NCBI GenBank assembly: GCA_029310945.1
Contig: JARJFC010000021.1
Span: 1 to 64,000 of the forward strand
Reading direction: 5' to 3'
Length of the DNA stretch: 64,000 nt
Source: Leptospira sp. 96542
Lineage (GTDB): Bacteria > Spirochaetota > Leptospiria > Leptospirales > Leptospiraceae
The position numbers were made by a program, and so were the translations under genes. Below the pieces are notes generated by a model. That model was given only the letters and a program-made list of their open reading frames with translations. It had not been told where the DNA came from and ran no database searches. Shown piece by piece: positions 11,509 through 23,095 of this stretch; the first letter of the stretch is position 1; the number at the start of each line of letters is the position of its first letter.

Positions 11509-12795
11509 TCAGTTATTTTGGATGGGTAGAAAGATTTCGGTAATCACACAATTGGATACTTCTTCCGAAGTATGATCCACGGCATTGCGGATAAAAAACA
11601 TCCCATGGTGTTTTTGCATAATGAAGTCTACCATGGTTAGCCCCAAACCTAAGCTAAATGGTTCTTTAGAATAAAAAGATTCCACTGGAGGATGAATACG
11701 GTAAAAGGGCTGGATGAGCCTTTTTTCTTCCAATGGAATTTGTTTGGCGTAATCATCATCTAACATGTTGTTTTTTAAAGACAAACAAAAGTATCCATCG
11801 ACAAAAGTAACAAAAATATCAAAATTTGACTTTGGTTGGGAATACTTTAATCCGTTGATAAACAATTCGTCTATGACAAGAGATAATAATTCTTTGTTGA
11901 AAGACAGATTCACAGTGTTTTTAACAACAGGATAGTTAACTTTTATTTGTTTCTCTTCGATTTCGTTTTCGTATTTTTTTGCCGTTTCTGGTAAAATTGA
12001 TAGTATAACATCACTTAAACCAGAAACCAATGGAGAATTGTTTTGGATTATATTCACCGCAATGTTCAGTCCGCGTATCATCGATTTCGCGTGTTTGTTG
12101 TTCTCGCATAATAATTCCCAAAAATCTTTATTTATGGAAACAGTGTCATTATCAGTTTTTTTGCCTTTGTCTAACGAATCGATGAGAGTTGTAATGGCGC
12201 CGATTCCAGAGCCTTGTGAAAGAGTAGTTCGAAGGTTTAAAATGGAATGGATGTCGGAATTGGTCTCTCGTGCCTTTCGATTGGATTCTTTATAATTTAA
12301 CCACTCAAGTTGGTCTTTTAGTTCTTTCGATTCTTCCGATTCTAGGATTTTCTCCATTCTCTTTAAATAGACGTATTCAAGAGATTTTTCCAAACGATCG
12401 GAAACAATTTCTACATGGAGAGGTTTTAAGAGATAATCATATACCCCAAGTTTCATCACCTCAATGATTTGATCAGTTTGGTCTACGGCGGTCTGGACAA
12501 TGAAAACTGCATTCGGATCGATTCGTTTTGCTTGTTCTATGAAGGTTTTTCCATCCATCACAGGCATCATCAAATCCACCAGAAAGAGGCTGTATGGTTT
12601 TTTTTGCATCATTTCGAGCGCAATTTGTCCATTGTCAGCTGTTTCTGTAGCCACGCCGATCCGGTTGCAGATACCAACGAGGAGTGTTTGATTTTCGATT
12701 TTGTCTTCGACAATGAGAATTGGCTCTTTTGGTCGCCTGATGTTCTTTGCCACCAATGAATCGCCGGACTTTTTTTGAAATAGAGGATCCACCAT
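11509..12795 (-). CDS. Response regulator with C-terminal histidine-kinase-like ATPase domain
   Basis: 428 residues. The receiver domain (about 25-145) has phospho-acceptor D74 in FLVDLMMPVMDG and the KPLH lysine. A linker follows, then a C-terminal GHKL-type ATPase with an N-box-like ELFINGLKYS and a G-box-like LGLGLTMVDF. I see no HisKA histidine block (no H-E-x-x-T-P motif), so it may be a phospho-regulated ATPase or an atypical kinase. It lies 9 bp upstream of cheY in the operon, suggesting an input or scaffold role. Confidence 0.82.
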   Translation of the reverse strand: MVDPLFQKKSGDSLVAKNIRRPKEPILIVEDKIENQTLLVGICNRIGVATETADNGQIALEMMQKKPYSLFLVDLMMPVMDGKTFIEQAKRIDPNAVFIVQTAVDQTDQIIEVMKLGVYDYLLKPLHVEIVSDRLEKSLEYVYLKRMEKILESEESKELKDQLEWLNYKESNRKARETNSDIHSILNLRTTLSQGSGIGAITTLIDSLDKGKKTDNDTVSINKDFWELLCENNKHAKSMIRGLNIAVNIIQNNSPLVSGLSDVILSILPETAKKYENEIEEKQIKVNYPVVKNTVNLSFNKELLSLVIDELFINGLKYSQPKSNFDIFVTFVDGYFCLSLKNNMLDDDYAKQIPLEEKRLIQPFYRIHPPVESFYSKEPFSLGLGLTMVDFIMQKHHGMFFIRNAVDHTSEEVSNCVITEIFLPIQNN

Positions 12796-12847
12796 TTGAA
12801 TTATCGGAAAGTTTCTAACAAGATACGAATGGATTCAATTCCTTTAT

Positions 12848-14455
12848 TTAAATTTTGGGGATGATGAGAAGAAATTGGCAACCTTTGCCTTCATTTTGCA
12901 AAAGAGCTAGAGATCCCCCCATTTTTTCTGCAAGGCCTTTTGAAATTGCGAGCCCAAGTCCTGCTCCTTCTATATTTCCATGGTCGTGCAAACGAACAAA
13001 TTTTTGAAAAACCCTTTCCCTGTTTTCGGCGGAGATCCCAGGTCCATCATCTTCGACGAGGAAATGGACTTCTGTCTCTTGGAAACTAAGCACCAAACGA
13101 ATCTTTGGCTCTTTTCCAGCATATTTGATGGAGTTTGTGAGCAAATTGAGGATGATTTGTTGGATTTTACCTGGATCGCCATTCATCCAGTCTTTATTAC
13201 CGATAACTTCAAAAATAATATTACCTTGGTTTGGTTGCATCATTGCCTGGACTGTGTTTTTTGCCGTTAAACATAATTCGATAGGATCGAACCGCAATTG
13301 GTAGATGGGTAGTTCACCAGATTCCATTCGTAAAAGTGCGAGGATCTCGTTGATCATTTTGAGGAGTTTGGTGCCTGCTTCAAAAATATATTTTAAGTAT
13401 GTTTTACCTGTTTGGTCATCTTCTGGGAGGTCGATGAGTTTGGAAAAACCAATGATGGAATTGAGCGGCGTCCGTAATTCGTGGCTCATCTGGGCTAAGA
13501 AGTCTGTTTTGACGCGGAATGCTTTTTCCAATTCCTCTCTGGTTTTGGAGAGATCGATTGTCCTTTCGAGAACAAGGGATTCCAAATTGGATTTGTATTT
13601 GTTCAATTCATCTTGGTCATCAGACCTCTGGACAAAAAGACCGAGCCACCTTGCCACTGTTTGGTAGACGAGGACGTTTTCTTTTTCGAAAATGGTTATT
13701 TTATGGAAACGTTCAAATCCGAAAATACCTAAAAATTTTTGATCCAGAAATACAGGGATGAGGAGAACAAGTTCTGTCCCTCGGTCAAAAAACCACTTTT
13801 CTTTTTCTAAGGTTTGTTCTTTGGTCAAAAAGATGACCTTTCCTTGTTTTAGTTTTTCTTTCCAACGCCCGAGACCAATTTCTTTCCAAGGAGAGTTTTC
13901 TAGGGATTTAGGTAAAAAGGGTACTGATCCAACTTTCCTTTCATTGGCAAGAATTTTGAAATCCAAAACTTCGGAGTCTTGCGTTTTTAGAAAGAATACA
14001 GAATCCATTTCTGTAAAATTTAAAAGTTGGTAGAGGGCTTGGGGTAAACTTGTTTCAAAACTAGAATTTTGGATGAGAATTTGGATGGAAGATGCTACCC
14101 CCAGTTCAAAACGCAATCGCCAGGCAATTTCCTCGTCTTGTCTTCTTTTTTCTGTAATATCTTTAATAAATAAATTAAAATATTCTAATTCCTTGTTTCC
14201 ATCTGGATAATTAAATTTAGAAAACGAACATTCTAAAAATTGGTTTGGTGGAATTTGAAATATTTCTTGGTAAAAATTTGTATCGAGAATCCGACCAAGT
14301 AAAAACTTTTGATAGGAAATTTTTGTGGATAACCCTGAGAATTTTGCGTTGTTACCTAGTACTTGGATCTCATTGGTATCACGGTGGACAGATATGATGG
14401 CATGTCCATACTCTAGTCCATCCATCGCCGCAAATAGTAATTTGGATTTGTCCAT
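12848..14455 (-). CDS. Soluble GAF-type sensor histidine kinase
   Basis: 535 residues with no clear membrane segment. The N-terminal third is PAS-like (ending in a PAC-type FNLFIKDITEKR, about 93-104). A GAF-like sensory region follows (about 115-275), then a coiled-coil linker. The HisKA box is MSHELRTPLNSIIGFSKL with phospho-acceptor H325, and the HATPase has NLLTNSIKYAG, DDGPGI and GAGLGLAI. It is probably the first gene of the che operon transcript, 52 bp before the response regulator. The signal is unknown. Confidence 0.87.
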   Translation of the reverse strand: MDKSKLLFAAMDGLEYGHAIISVHRDTNEIQVLGNNAKFSGLSTKISYQKFLLGRILDTNFYQEIFQIPPNQFLECSFSKFNYPDGNKELEYFNLFIKDITEKRRQDEEIAWRLRFELGVASSIQILIQNSSFETSLPQALYQLLNFTEMDSVFFLKTQDSEVLDFKILANERKVGSVPFLPKSLENSPWKEIGLGRWKEKLKQGKVIFLTKEQTLEKEKWFFDRGTELVLLIPVFLDQKFLGIFGFERFHKITIFEKENVLVYQTVARWLGLFVQRSDDQDELNKYKSNLESLVLERTIDLSKTREELEKAFRVKTDFLAQMSHELRTPLNSIIGFSKLIDLPEDDQTGKTYLKYIFEAGTKLLKMINEILALLRMESGELPIYQLRFDPIELCLTAKNTVQAMMQPNQGNIIFEVIGNKDWMNGDPGKIQQIILNLLTNSIKYAGKEPKIRLVLSFQETEVHFLVEDDGPGISAENRERVFQKFVRLHDHGNIEGAGLGLAISKGLAEKMGGSLALLQNEGKGCQFLLIIPKI

Positions 14456-14471
14456 GAATGGACAAATCTAA

Positions 14472-15446
14472 TCAGTAGGATTCTTTGATCAATTCTTTTG
14501 GCAGTTTGAAACTCATTGTGTCTTCACGGCTTTCTGGAAATAAAGAAACCTTTGCATTGGGAAAATGTAAAAGTAATTCTGAAACAATTTCGTCTACAAG
14601 GATTTGTGGGCTTGAGGCTCCAGCCGTGATGCCTAAAACCTTAATTTTATTTTGGATTAAATGTTCAGGGTTTACATCTTCTTTTTTGGAAATTTGAAAA
14701 CTTGCTGGTTTGGATTTTTGAGCCAATTGACAAAGCCGCACGGAATTAGAAGAATTATTGGCACCAATAACAAGAATCGCATCAACCGAATTCAACATAG
14801 ACTTCACTGCGTCTTGTCTTTCCGTTGTCGCATAACAAATGTCATCTTTTTGGGGATGTTCCACAAAAGGAAAAACCTCTTCAATTTTTTTGACAATGTT
14901 TTTTGTGTCCGTTACGGACAAAGTAGTCTGCATCAGGTATGTGAGTGGTTTGTCGTTTCTGATGGTTTCTCGTAAGGATTCCACATCCTCCGGGGATTCC
15001 ACTAGAAACATTTTTGCCTCTCCCATGGTTCCAATGGCTTCGTCGTGACCCTTGTGGCCAATGTAGATGATTTGATGGCTATCCCTTATATTGCGTGCTT
15101 TCCTGTGCACTCTGGTAACCAGCGGGCAGGTGGCATCTCCCACTCGCATTTTACGGTCGTTTGCTTCTTTGACAATTTCGGGTGAAACACCATGGGCAGA
15201 AAAAATGACAGTGGAACCATCTGGTACTTCGTTTAAGTCGCTAATGAATTGGATTCCTTTTTTTTTCATTTCCTCGACAACCCTTTGGTTGTGGACGATT
15301 TCCTTCCGGACATAGAGGGGGGTCTCTGGATTTTGTTCGAAAACCGTTTCTACATAGGAAATCGCATATTTGACACCGGCACAAAATCCTCGGGGGTTGG
15401 CTAAATAGATCGTTTCAAGCACAAGTTTTACCCATTCTTTTTCCAT
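14472..15446 (-). CDS. ispH: IspH (LytB), 4-hydroxy-3-methylbut-2-enyl diphosphate reductase
   Basis: Last step of the MEP isoprenoid pathway, making IPP/DMAPP with a [4Fe-4S] cluster. The protein (324 residues) has the N-terminal LANPRGFCAGV cysteine, GDATCPLV, the VTDTKNI segment, the third cysteine in DDICYATTERQ, and NNSSNSVRL. The ATG at 15446 lacks a good ribosome site. A GTG nine codons later (giving a start near VLETIYLANPRG) matches the usual family N-terminus equally well. It is transcribed divergently from the flagellin gene. Confidence 0.94.
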   Translation of the reverse strand: MEKEWVKLVLETIYLANPRGFCAGVKYAISYVETVFEQNPETPLYVRKEIVHNQRVVEEMKKKGIQFISDLNEVPDGSTVIFSAHGVSPEIVKEANDRKMRVGDATCPLVTRVHRKARNIRDSHQIIYIGHKGHDEAIGTMGEAKMFLVESPEDVESLRETIRNDKPLTYLMQTTLSVTDTKNIVKKIEEVFPFVEHPQKDDICYATTERQDAVKSMLNSVDAILVIGANNSSNSVRLCQLAQKSKPASFQISKKEDVNPEHLIQNKIKVLGITAGASSPQILVDEIVSELLLHFPNAKVSLFPESREDTMSFKLPKELIKESY

Positions 15447-15553
15447 AAATTGTTAAGGGACAAATTAAGAAAAGGGGAAGTTCTAATTTTATTCAAAATT
15501 TATTTTGATTTCTCTATTATCCTTCGCACTCGTTCGACCGATCCTTATCTTGA

Positions 15554-16498
<945 letters not shown>

Positions 16499-16513
16499 TA
16501 GGATAATAGAAGT

Positions 16514-16565
16514 CGCCCGAGTGAGCAGGTGGTTGGGGCTCACAACGGCGGTTTCTTTATTTTCG
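16514..16565 (+). terminator. Rho-independent-type terminator after flaB
   Basis: A two-tier stem, CGCC with inner GTGAGC pairing to GCTCAC (16538-16543) and GGCG (16547-16550), is followed by a T-rich tail (GTTTCTTTATTTT), 15 bp after the flagellin stop. Confidence 0.7.
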
Positions 16566-16690
16566 AAATGAAGTTTTTATTTTAAGACTGTTCCTACAAA
16601 ATTACCTTCTTGTTTCCCCATTAAAACTCCTTTCAATCCAACTTTATCAATTTAGTTTGACAAAGAGAAAAATCAGTTTTTTTTTATGAT

Positions 16691-17641
16691 ATGAAAAATG
16701 TCTTTTTAATCTTTCTCTTTTTTGTCCTTGTTAGTTGCAAAACGGTATCCAATTTTCAAATCATTGAGAGTGCGAAGGAGAATCCTCGTTGTAAGGTTGG
16801 TATATTTTCCGTCGATGATTCAGATTTTTTCATCCAGAGAGGAACAAGTGTACTTTCTGGTTGTTTTGAAAAACTAGAAAAAACAAAGGCAAGAGTCTCA
16901 TTTTTATTTTTTCGATCAAAGACAAGCTTACGCGCAAACATCAACTTGACCACAGGCGAATCAAATACTTCCAGAAGTTATTCCAGAGAAGATGCCTCTG
17001 GCAAACTGGACATACGGTTGAATACAAAGGCCACTTTAGAAATTCCTAGTGCTGATAAAAAGGGATCCTTTATGTTCAGTTTCCTGTATAAACTGAAAAA
17101 CAACCAACCTTCCATTGAAATCTATGATGTTACTGAAGATCAAACTTATATACCAAGGCTTGCTTTCCAGGCAGTGGGTAAGAACGATCTTCCGCGCATC
17201 CAAGAATTATTTTCCAATGGCAGTATTGATAAAGAAACTTCCATTATTTTATTTGATACAAACACTACATACGAAGTAAATTTGTTTCAGAATGCGATGA
17301 ACACCCATTCAAAACTTGAAGTTATTAAATATTTAATAAAACAAAAAATTGATTTCAGATTTAAGGATACAATTGGGTTTACCGCATTGACATATGCTGC
17401 TTTTCACAATGACTTAGAACTATTAGAATATATTTATTCTCTAAAAAAATGGGAATTAAACGAAAAAACAAACCAAGGCGATACGGTTTTACATTGGGCT
17501 GCTGCAAACAAAAATCAAGCGATGATTAAGTTTTTGTTGAAAAAAGGAAGTAATAAGGATATTAAAAACAACTTAGGTCTAACAGCCTCTGATATAGCAA
17601 AAACGAATAACAATTCCGATCTTATGGAATCATTTGAATGA
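16691..17641 (+). CDS. Putative lipoprotein with C-terminal ankyrin repeats
   Basis: 316 residues. The N-terminus MKNVFLIFLFFVLVSC is a lipoprotein signal with the lipobox cysteine at position 16. Residues about 20-165 show no family I recognise. The C-terminal half has ankyrin units: FTALTYAAFHNDLELLEYI, then DTVLHWAAANKNQAMIKFLLKKG and a degenerate last unit (LGLTASDIAKTNNNSDLME). It is probably anchored to a membrane with ankyrin repeats mediating protein contacts. No ligand can be inferred. It is a monocistronic gene 190 bp downstream of flaB. Confidence 0.75.
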   Translation: MKNVFLIFLFFVLVSCKTVSNFQIIESAKENPRCKVGIFSVDDSDFFIQRGTSVLSGCFEKLEKTKARVSFLFFRSKTSLRANINLTTGESNTSRSYSREDASGKLDIRLNTKATLEIPSADKKGSFMFSFLYKLKNNQPSIEIYDVTEDQTYIPRLAFQAVGKNDLPRIQELFSNGSIDKETSIILFDTNTTYEVNLFQNAMNTHSKLEVIKYLIKQKIDFRFKDTIGFTALTYAAFHNDLELLEYIYSLKKWELNEKTNQGDTVLHWAAANKNQAMIKFLLKKGSNKDIKNNLGLTASDIAKTNNNSDLMESFE

Positions 17642-17714
17642 ACCTAAATAAGAATTTTCTCAAAATATAAAAACGAAACTACTAAATGTTCCTATTGTTT
17701 TTTTTGTAAATTAA

Positions 17715-18959
17715 ATGAAAACCGATCAGTCATTGGATATTGATTCTGCTTACGATTGTTTAAAATCGATCGTACTCAAAACGCCCTTACAGTTCCATTC
17801 TAAATTGTCTAAAACATATAGAGCCAATATTTATCTCAAACGGGAAGATTTGCAAGTAGTCAGATCTTACAAAATTCGTGGAGCTTATTATTTAATCCAA
17901 AGTTTGTCGCAAGAAGAAAAACAAAATGGGGTGGTCTGTGCGAGTGCAGGCAACCATGCACAAGGAGTTGCTTATTCTTGTAAAAGGTTGGGTATAACGG
18001 GAGTTATTTACATGCCCTCCATTACCCCTAAACAAAAAATCAATCAGGTTAAAATGTTTGGTGGTGTTGCGGTACAAGTTGTTCTCGTTGGAGATACATT
18101 CGATGAATGTCAAAATTATGCGTTACAATATGCAAAAGAGAATGGAAAAACTTTTATACCGCCATTTGATCACAAAAAAATTATGGAAGGGCAAGGTACT
18201 GTTGCCAAGGAAATCCTTGAGGAATTGAAAATCATCGATTTTGTTTTTCTTCCCATTGGTGGGGGAGGGCTTTGTGCGGGAGTGGGGAGTTATTTTAAAT
18301 TATATTCACCCAAAACAAAAATCATCGGTGTGGAACCAAAGGGCGCACCATCGATGACGGAAGCATTAAAAAATGGCAAACCAATTCTATTGGATACGAT
18401 CCAAAAATTTGTGGATGGTGCTTCTGTAAAAAAAGTAGGAGATCTTACTTTTCCCATATGCAAAAATGTATTGGATGGGATGTTACTTGTTCCAGAAGGC
18501 AAAGTGAGTACGACAATTTTACAATTGTACAATGAGGATGCAATTGTCGCAGAACCTGCGGGTGCACTCAGTATATCTGCGCTCGATCTATATTCGGATG
18601 AAATCAAAGGAAAAACGGTTGTTTGTGTACTGAGTGGTGGGAATAACGATATTGATCGGATGCAAGAAATCAAAGAACGGTCGTTATTGTATGAGGGGTT
18701 GAAACATTATTTTATCATTCGATTTGCTCAGAGACCTGGCGCACTCAAACAATTTGTGAATGAAATCCTTGGGCCAAATGATGACATCGTTAGATTTGAA
18801 TTCATCCAAAAAAACAATAAAGAGTCGGGTCCAGCCCTTGTTGGGATAGAGGTAAAGTCAAAAGATGATTTTGATTCTTTGATCTTTCGAATGAAAGATA
18901 AGAATCTAAATTTTACTCTGGTCAACCAAGATGAAAATTTATTCGAATATTTAGTCTGA
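17715..18959 (+). CDS. ilvA: Threonine ammonia-lyase (threonine dehydratase)
   Basis: 414 residues, PLP-dependent fold type II: L-threonine to 2-oxobutanoate and ammonia. The PLP lysine lies in VRSYKIRGAYYL, the phosphate-binding glycine loop is LPIGGGGLCAG, and SAGNHAQGVA is conserved. The C-terminal region of about 80 residues (HYFIIRFAQRPGALKQFVNEIL) looks like one ACT-type regulatory domain. Leptospira is known to make isoleucine largely from pyruvate via citramalate, so the role here may be catabolic or a parallel route. The gene stands alone. Confidence 0.9.
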   Translation: MKTDQSLDIDSAYDCLKSIVLKTPLQFHSKLSKTYRANIYLKREDLQVVRSYKIRGAYYLIQSLSQEEKQNGVVCASAGNHAQGVAYSCKRLGITGVIYMPSITPKQKINQVKMFGGVAVQVVLVGDTFDECQNYALQYAKENGKTFIPPFDHKKIMEGQGTVAKEILEELKIIDFVFLPIGGGGLCAGVGSYFKLYSPKTKIIGVEPKGAPSMTEALKNGKPILLDTIQKFVDGASVKKVGDLTFPICKNVLDGMLLVPEGKVSTTILQLYNEDAIVAEPAGALSISALDLYSDEIKGKTVVCVLSGGNNDIDRMQEIKERSLLYEGLKHYFIIRFAQRPGALKQFVNEILGPNDDIVRFEFIQKNNKESGPALVGIEVKSKDDFDSLIFRMKDKNLNFTLVNQDENLFEYLV

Positions 18960-19010
18960 GTTTAGTTGTTCTGATACAAAATTAGAAATAGGCGAAATTT
19001 TGGCTGAATG

Positions 19011-19046
19011 AATTTTATTGCCAATCGGTTGATTGGTAATAAAATT
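19011..19046. terminator. Inverted repeat after ilvA, possible terminator
   Basis: 16-base arms (19011-19026 and 19031-19046) around a GGTT loop, with one non-Watson-Crick position. The arms are AT-rich, so the stem ends in T/A runs. It lies 51 bp after the ilvA stop in a gene-free stretch (18960-19247) that otherwise holds only AT-rich sequence and the next hairpin. Confidence 0.45.
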
Positions 19047-19195
19047 AACTCCGATTTTGAATAAAAATGCTGAGTTAAAAAAATGAGTGAAACGTATTCT
19101 TAAATTTTTTTTTTAGAACACTTGAATCAATAGAAAGGTATCAAGTTTTTAAGAATTCAATCGATATATATTTTGATAGAAAATATCGCCGTACA

Positions 19196-19231
19196 GCAAA
19201 GAAGCCCAGAGTGATTGCTGGGCTTCTTTGC
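19196..19231. promoter_or_regulatory. Perfect 14-bp hairpin in the leader of the zinc-ribbon gene
   Basis: Arms GCAAAGAAGCCCAG and CTGGGCTTCTTTGC flank an 8-base loop (19210-19217). The second arm ends 16 bp before the ATG at 19248, just ahead of its GCGGAG ribosome site. No T-run follows on the plus strand, so an attenuator or 5'-UTR structure is as likely as a terminator. Confidence 0.5.
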
Positions 19232-19247
19232 AAAAAGCGGAGCATTT

Positions 19248-19850
19248 ATGTTTTGTCCCAATTGTGCACATCCAATTCAAAATTTGAAAACCGAGTTTGG
19301 TTATATTTCGATTTGTAACGAATGTTTTGGGCATTATTATGGAGAACAGAATCTTTATAAATTTTTTTCAGAATCGTATTGGAAACAAATCAAATCCAAA
19401 TCCACTATCTTAGTCAAACCAAGGTCAATTCCCTGTCCAAAATGCAAATCGGGTATGCAAACTCTAAAACTCCCACTCATAAAAAACAATGTGGAAATTG
19501 ACATTTGTAATCCTTGTCATTTGATTTGGTTCGATAAAGACGAAATTGAAGACTTAGATTTGAGAAAATATTTACAATCAAAATTGAAAGTAAAGAAAAC
19601 CAATCAGAAATCTGGAGAAACGATCCAACCTACCGGAAAGGTAGGAAAAGATAGGGAAGCAGAAATTCAATATTTACTCGCAATTTCCAAATTGGAAGAA
19701 CGATTGGGAGAACTGAAGATCATTAGTAAGAATTTAGACCAGAGGAATCGGGGGGGATACCATTCAAGATACCTATCTACAAGTTTGTTTCCATTTTATG
19801 ATTTTTCCAATATAATCGGCTCCATATTTTCTGAAGACACAGACTGGTAG
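19248..19850 (+). CDS. Zinc-ribbon (TFIIB-type zinc finger) protein of unknown function
   Basis: 200 residues if started at ATG 19248, which has a GCGGAG ribosome site and puts the first zinc knuckle at the N-terminus; the longer frame from 19215 would begin inside a hairpin. Two CxxC pairs open the protein (CPNC and CNEC). A second set follows (CPKCKSGM about residue 63 and CNPCHLIWFDKDEIEDL about residue 88), matching the zf-TFIIB family of small bacterial proteins. The tail is charged and low in complexity. It is convergent with metW. Confidence 0.7.
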   Translation: MFCPNCAHPIQNLKTEFGYISICNECFGHYYGEQNLYKFFSESYWKQIKSKSTILVKPRSIPCPKCKSGMQTLKLPLIKNNVEIDICNPCHLIWFDKDEIEDLDLRKYLQSKLKVKKTNQKSGETIQPTGKVGKDREAEIQYLLAISKLEERLGELKIISKNLDQRNRGGYHSRYLSTSLFPFYDFSNIIGSIFSEDTDW

Positions 19851-19868
19851 ATTTTTATTTAGCGAAAA

Positions 19869-20489
19869 TTAGGCGGAGATTACGAATAATGCTAATTTCG
19901 CAAAGAAGTTAGGCAATAAACGAATTTGTCTTGTGCGATTGAAAAAAGCTTTGTGCAGGATCTTTATTTTTTCTGCATCACAAAAATCGAAAAAATCTTT
20001 TGAAGAAAGGTAATGCAGGTTCGGCGTATCATACCAATGAAACGGCATTAGGTCCGTGACAGGGGTTTTCCCACTGAAGATGATAGAAGTCCTAATTTGC
20101 CAGTGAGAAAAATTTGGAAAAACGATGATAACTTTTTTGCCTATGCGCAAACATTCTTTGATGATGGCGCCAGGGTTTAGGGTTTGTTGTATGGTTTGGT
20201 TTAGGATCACAAAATCAAAACTGTGATCCAGGTGGTGTTTTAATCCGTCGTCTATATCACCATGGTGTACATAAAGACCTTTTTTTACGCACTGTATGAT
20301 ACAACGGTCATCCTTTTCGATCCCTTGTACACGAACTCCTTGGCGTTTTAAGAGTAACATCAGTTCGCCGTAACCACAACCCAAATCTAAAATTCGTTCT
20401 CCAGGTTTGATCAGATTTGCAATGTACGAAATGTCCGGGCGGTTGGTTAAATCTAAATCGATATTATTTTTTTGAATGGATACGTTCAT
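19869..20489 (-). CDS. metW: MetW-like methionine biosynthesis methyltransferase-fold protein
   Basis: 206 residues. The SAM-binding motif I ILDLGCGYGELMLLL and an acidic motif II (GIEKDD) identify a class I methyltransferase fold. The sequence fits MetW, which accompanies MetX in many bacteria and is reported to activate or support homoserine acylation. The start overlaps the metX stop by one base (TAATG), so the pair is translationally coupled. It is the last gene of the metY-metX-metW unit. Confidence 0.88.
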   Translation of the reverse strand: MNVSIQKNNIDLDLTNRPDISYIANLIKPGERILDLGCGYGELMLLLKRQGVRVQGIEKDDRCIIQCVKKGLYVHHGDIDDGLKHHLDHSFDFVILNQTIQQTLNPGAIIKECLRIGKKVIIVFPNFSHWQIRTSIIFSGKTPVTDLMPFHWYDTPNLHYLSSKDFFDFCDAEKIKILHKAFFNRTRQIRLLPNFFAKLALFVISA

Positions 20490-21625
20490 TAAACGATTAA
20501 CCCATCATCGGTGGAAGATAAAAAATCTCGCAAAATGGATTCTTGTTCCTTACTTGGTAGTAAAAAACTGTCATGACCTGCTGGATTGTTTAGTTCGACA
20601 AAACTCACTGGAATTGCATTCACTTCGAGCGACTTTACAATCTCTTCCGATTGGTATGGTGGGTACAACCAATCGGATGTATAAGCCACAACCAAAAATC
20701 GACATTGCACTTTGGAAAGTGACTTGGTCAATTCTTTTCCAGTTCCCAAACTGAAATGATCCAAAGCTTTGGTAACATAAATGTATGAATTTGCATCGAA
20801 CCGATCCACAAAGGATTCACCTTGGTAGATCAAATAACTCCCAACTGCAAAATCGGTGGATTGGATATTACCTTTGGGAGGTTTTCGGCCAAATTTTTCT
20901 CTCATCATTTCATCACTCAAATAAGTGATATGACCCATCATCCGAGCAAGTGCTAACCCTTTGGAGGGGCGATTTTCTTTTGTATAAAGTCCTTGGTTCC
21001 AATTGGGATCAGAAAGTATGGCCTGTCTTCCCACCTCATTGAAGGCAATCTGTTGGGCAGAATGTTCGGAAGAAGATGCCATCACAATGCAGTTTTTTAA
21101 ACGGTTAGGGTAGGCAACTGACCACTGTAAGGCTTGCATTCCGCCCATGGATCCTCCCGCAACAGCGAAGAGTGTATCGATTCCAAAATGGGAGACCAAT
21201 TTTTCCTGTGCGTTCACCATATCGGCAATCGAAACAAAAGGAAAAGTGGATTGGAATGGTTTGCCCGTTTTACCATTGATGGTGAGTGGGCCACTCGAAC
21301 CTTTACACCCACCAATCACATTGGAAGAAATGACAAAATATTTATTTGTATCGAATGCTTTGCCAGGTCCTATATAAAAATCCCAATACCCAGGGCGTTT
21401 TTCACCTGGGAGGTAACCCGCGGCATGAGCGTCACCCGAAAGGGCGTGGCAAACAAGAATGGCATTGTCTCTATTGGGAGATAGGTTTCCGTATGTTTCG
21501 TAGGCCACTTCGAGAGGGGTGATGGTTTCACCACCCTCCAAAGTGAGCGAGCCAAAAATCTGAACTTTGGTTTCAACAAAACCTACAGACGAATCGGCGG
21601 GTTGCTTGGTTTCGGGTGTAGGCAT
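20489..21625 (-). CDS. metX: Homoserine O-acetyltransferase MetX
   Basis: 378 residues, alpha/beta-hydrolase fold, acylating L-homoserine with acetyl-CoA (or succinyl-CoA in some members). The nucleophile elbow [12 protein letters not shown] carries the catalytic Ser. The Asp lies in [10 protein letters not shown] and the His in [21 protein letters not shown] is a family signature. It is preceded by metY with a 7-bp gap and followed by metW, forming the direct-sulfhydrylation methionine pathway. Substrate choice (acetyl or succinyl) cannot be settled by eye. Confidence 0.93.
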   Translation of the reverse strand: MPTPETKQPADSSVGFVETKVQIFGSLTLEGGETITPLEVAYETYGNLSPNRDNAILVCHALSGDAHAAGYLPGEKRPGYWDFYIGPGKAFDTNKYFVISSNVIGGCKGSSGPLTINGKTGKPFQSTFPFVSIADMVNAQEKLVSHFGIDTLFAVAGGSMGGMQALQWSVAYPNRLKNCIVMASSSEHSAQQIAFNEVGRQAILSDPNWNQGLYTKENRPSKGLALARMMGHITYLSDEMMREKFGRKPPKGNIQSTDFAVGSYLIYQGESFVDRFDANSYIYVTKALDHFSLGTGKELTKSLSKVQCRFLVVAYTSDWLYPPYQSEEIVKSLEVNAIPVSFVELNNPAGHDSFLLPSKEQESILRDFLSSTDDGLIV

Positions 21626-21632
21626 GCTTAGA

Positions 21633-22940
<1,308 letters not shown>

Positions 22941-22942
22941 TT

Positions 22943-22956
22943 ACTCCCGATGGAGT
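22943..22956 (-). promoter_or_regulatory. Small hairpin covering the metY ribosome-binding site
   Basis: On the minus strand ACTCC, a 4-base loop and GGAGT form a 5-bp stem in which the GGAG element of the metY ribosome site is paired. It could modulate initiation, but so short a stem may be chance. I looked for a SAM-riboswitch-like leader upstream of metY and saw none. Confidence 0.25.
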
Positions 22957-23095
22957 CCCATTCTTCCAGGCATAGCATAGTTTGTCAAATAGATATTCAA
23001 TAAAACAGAAATAAAATCTGTCTTATTGGAATGTTTCGGATTAGGTTTATTTCTTATTTTCAAACCAGAAAGATTCGATAATTCCAGTAACGCAT

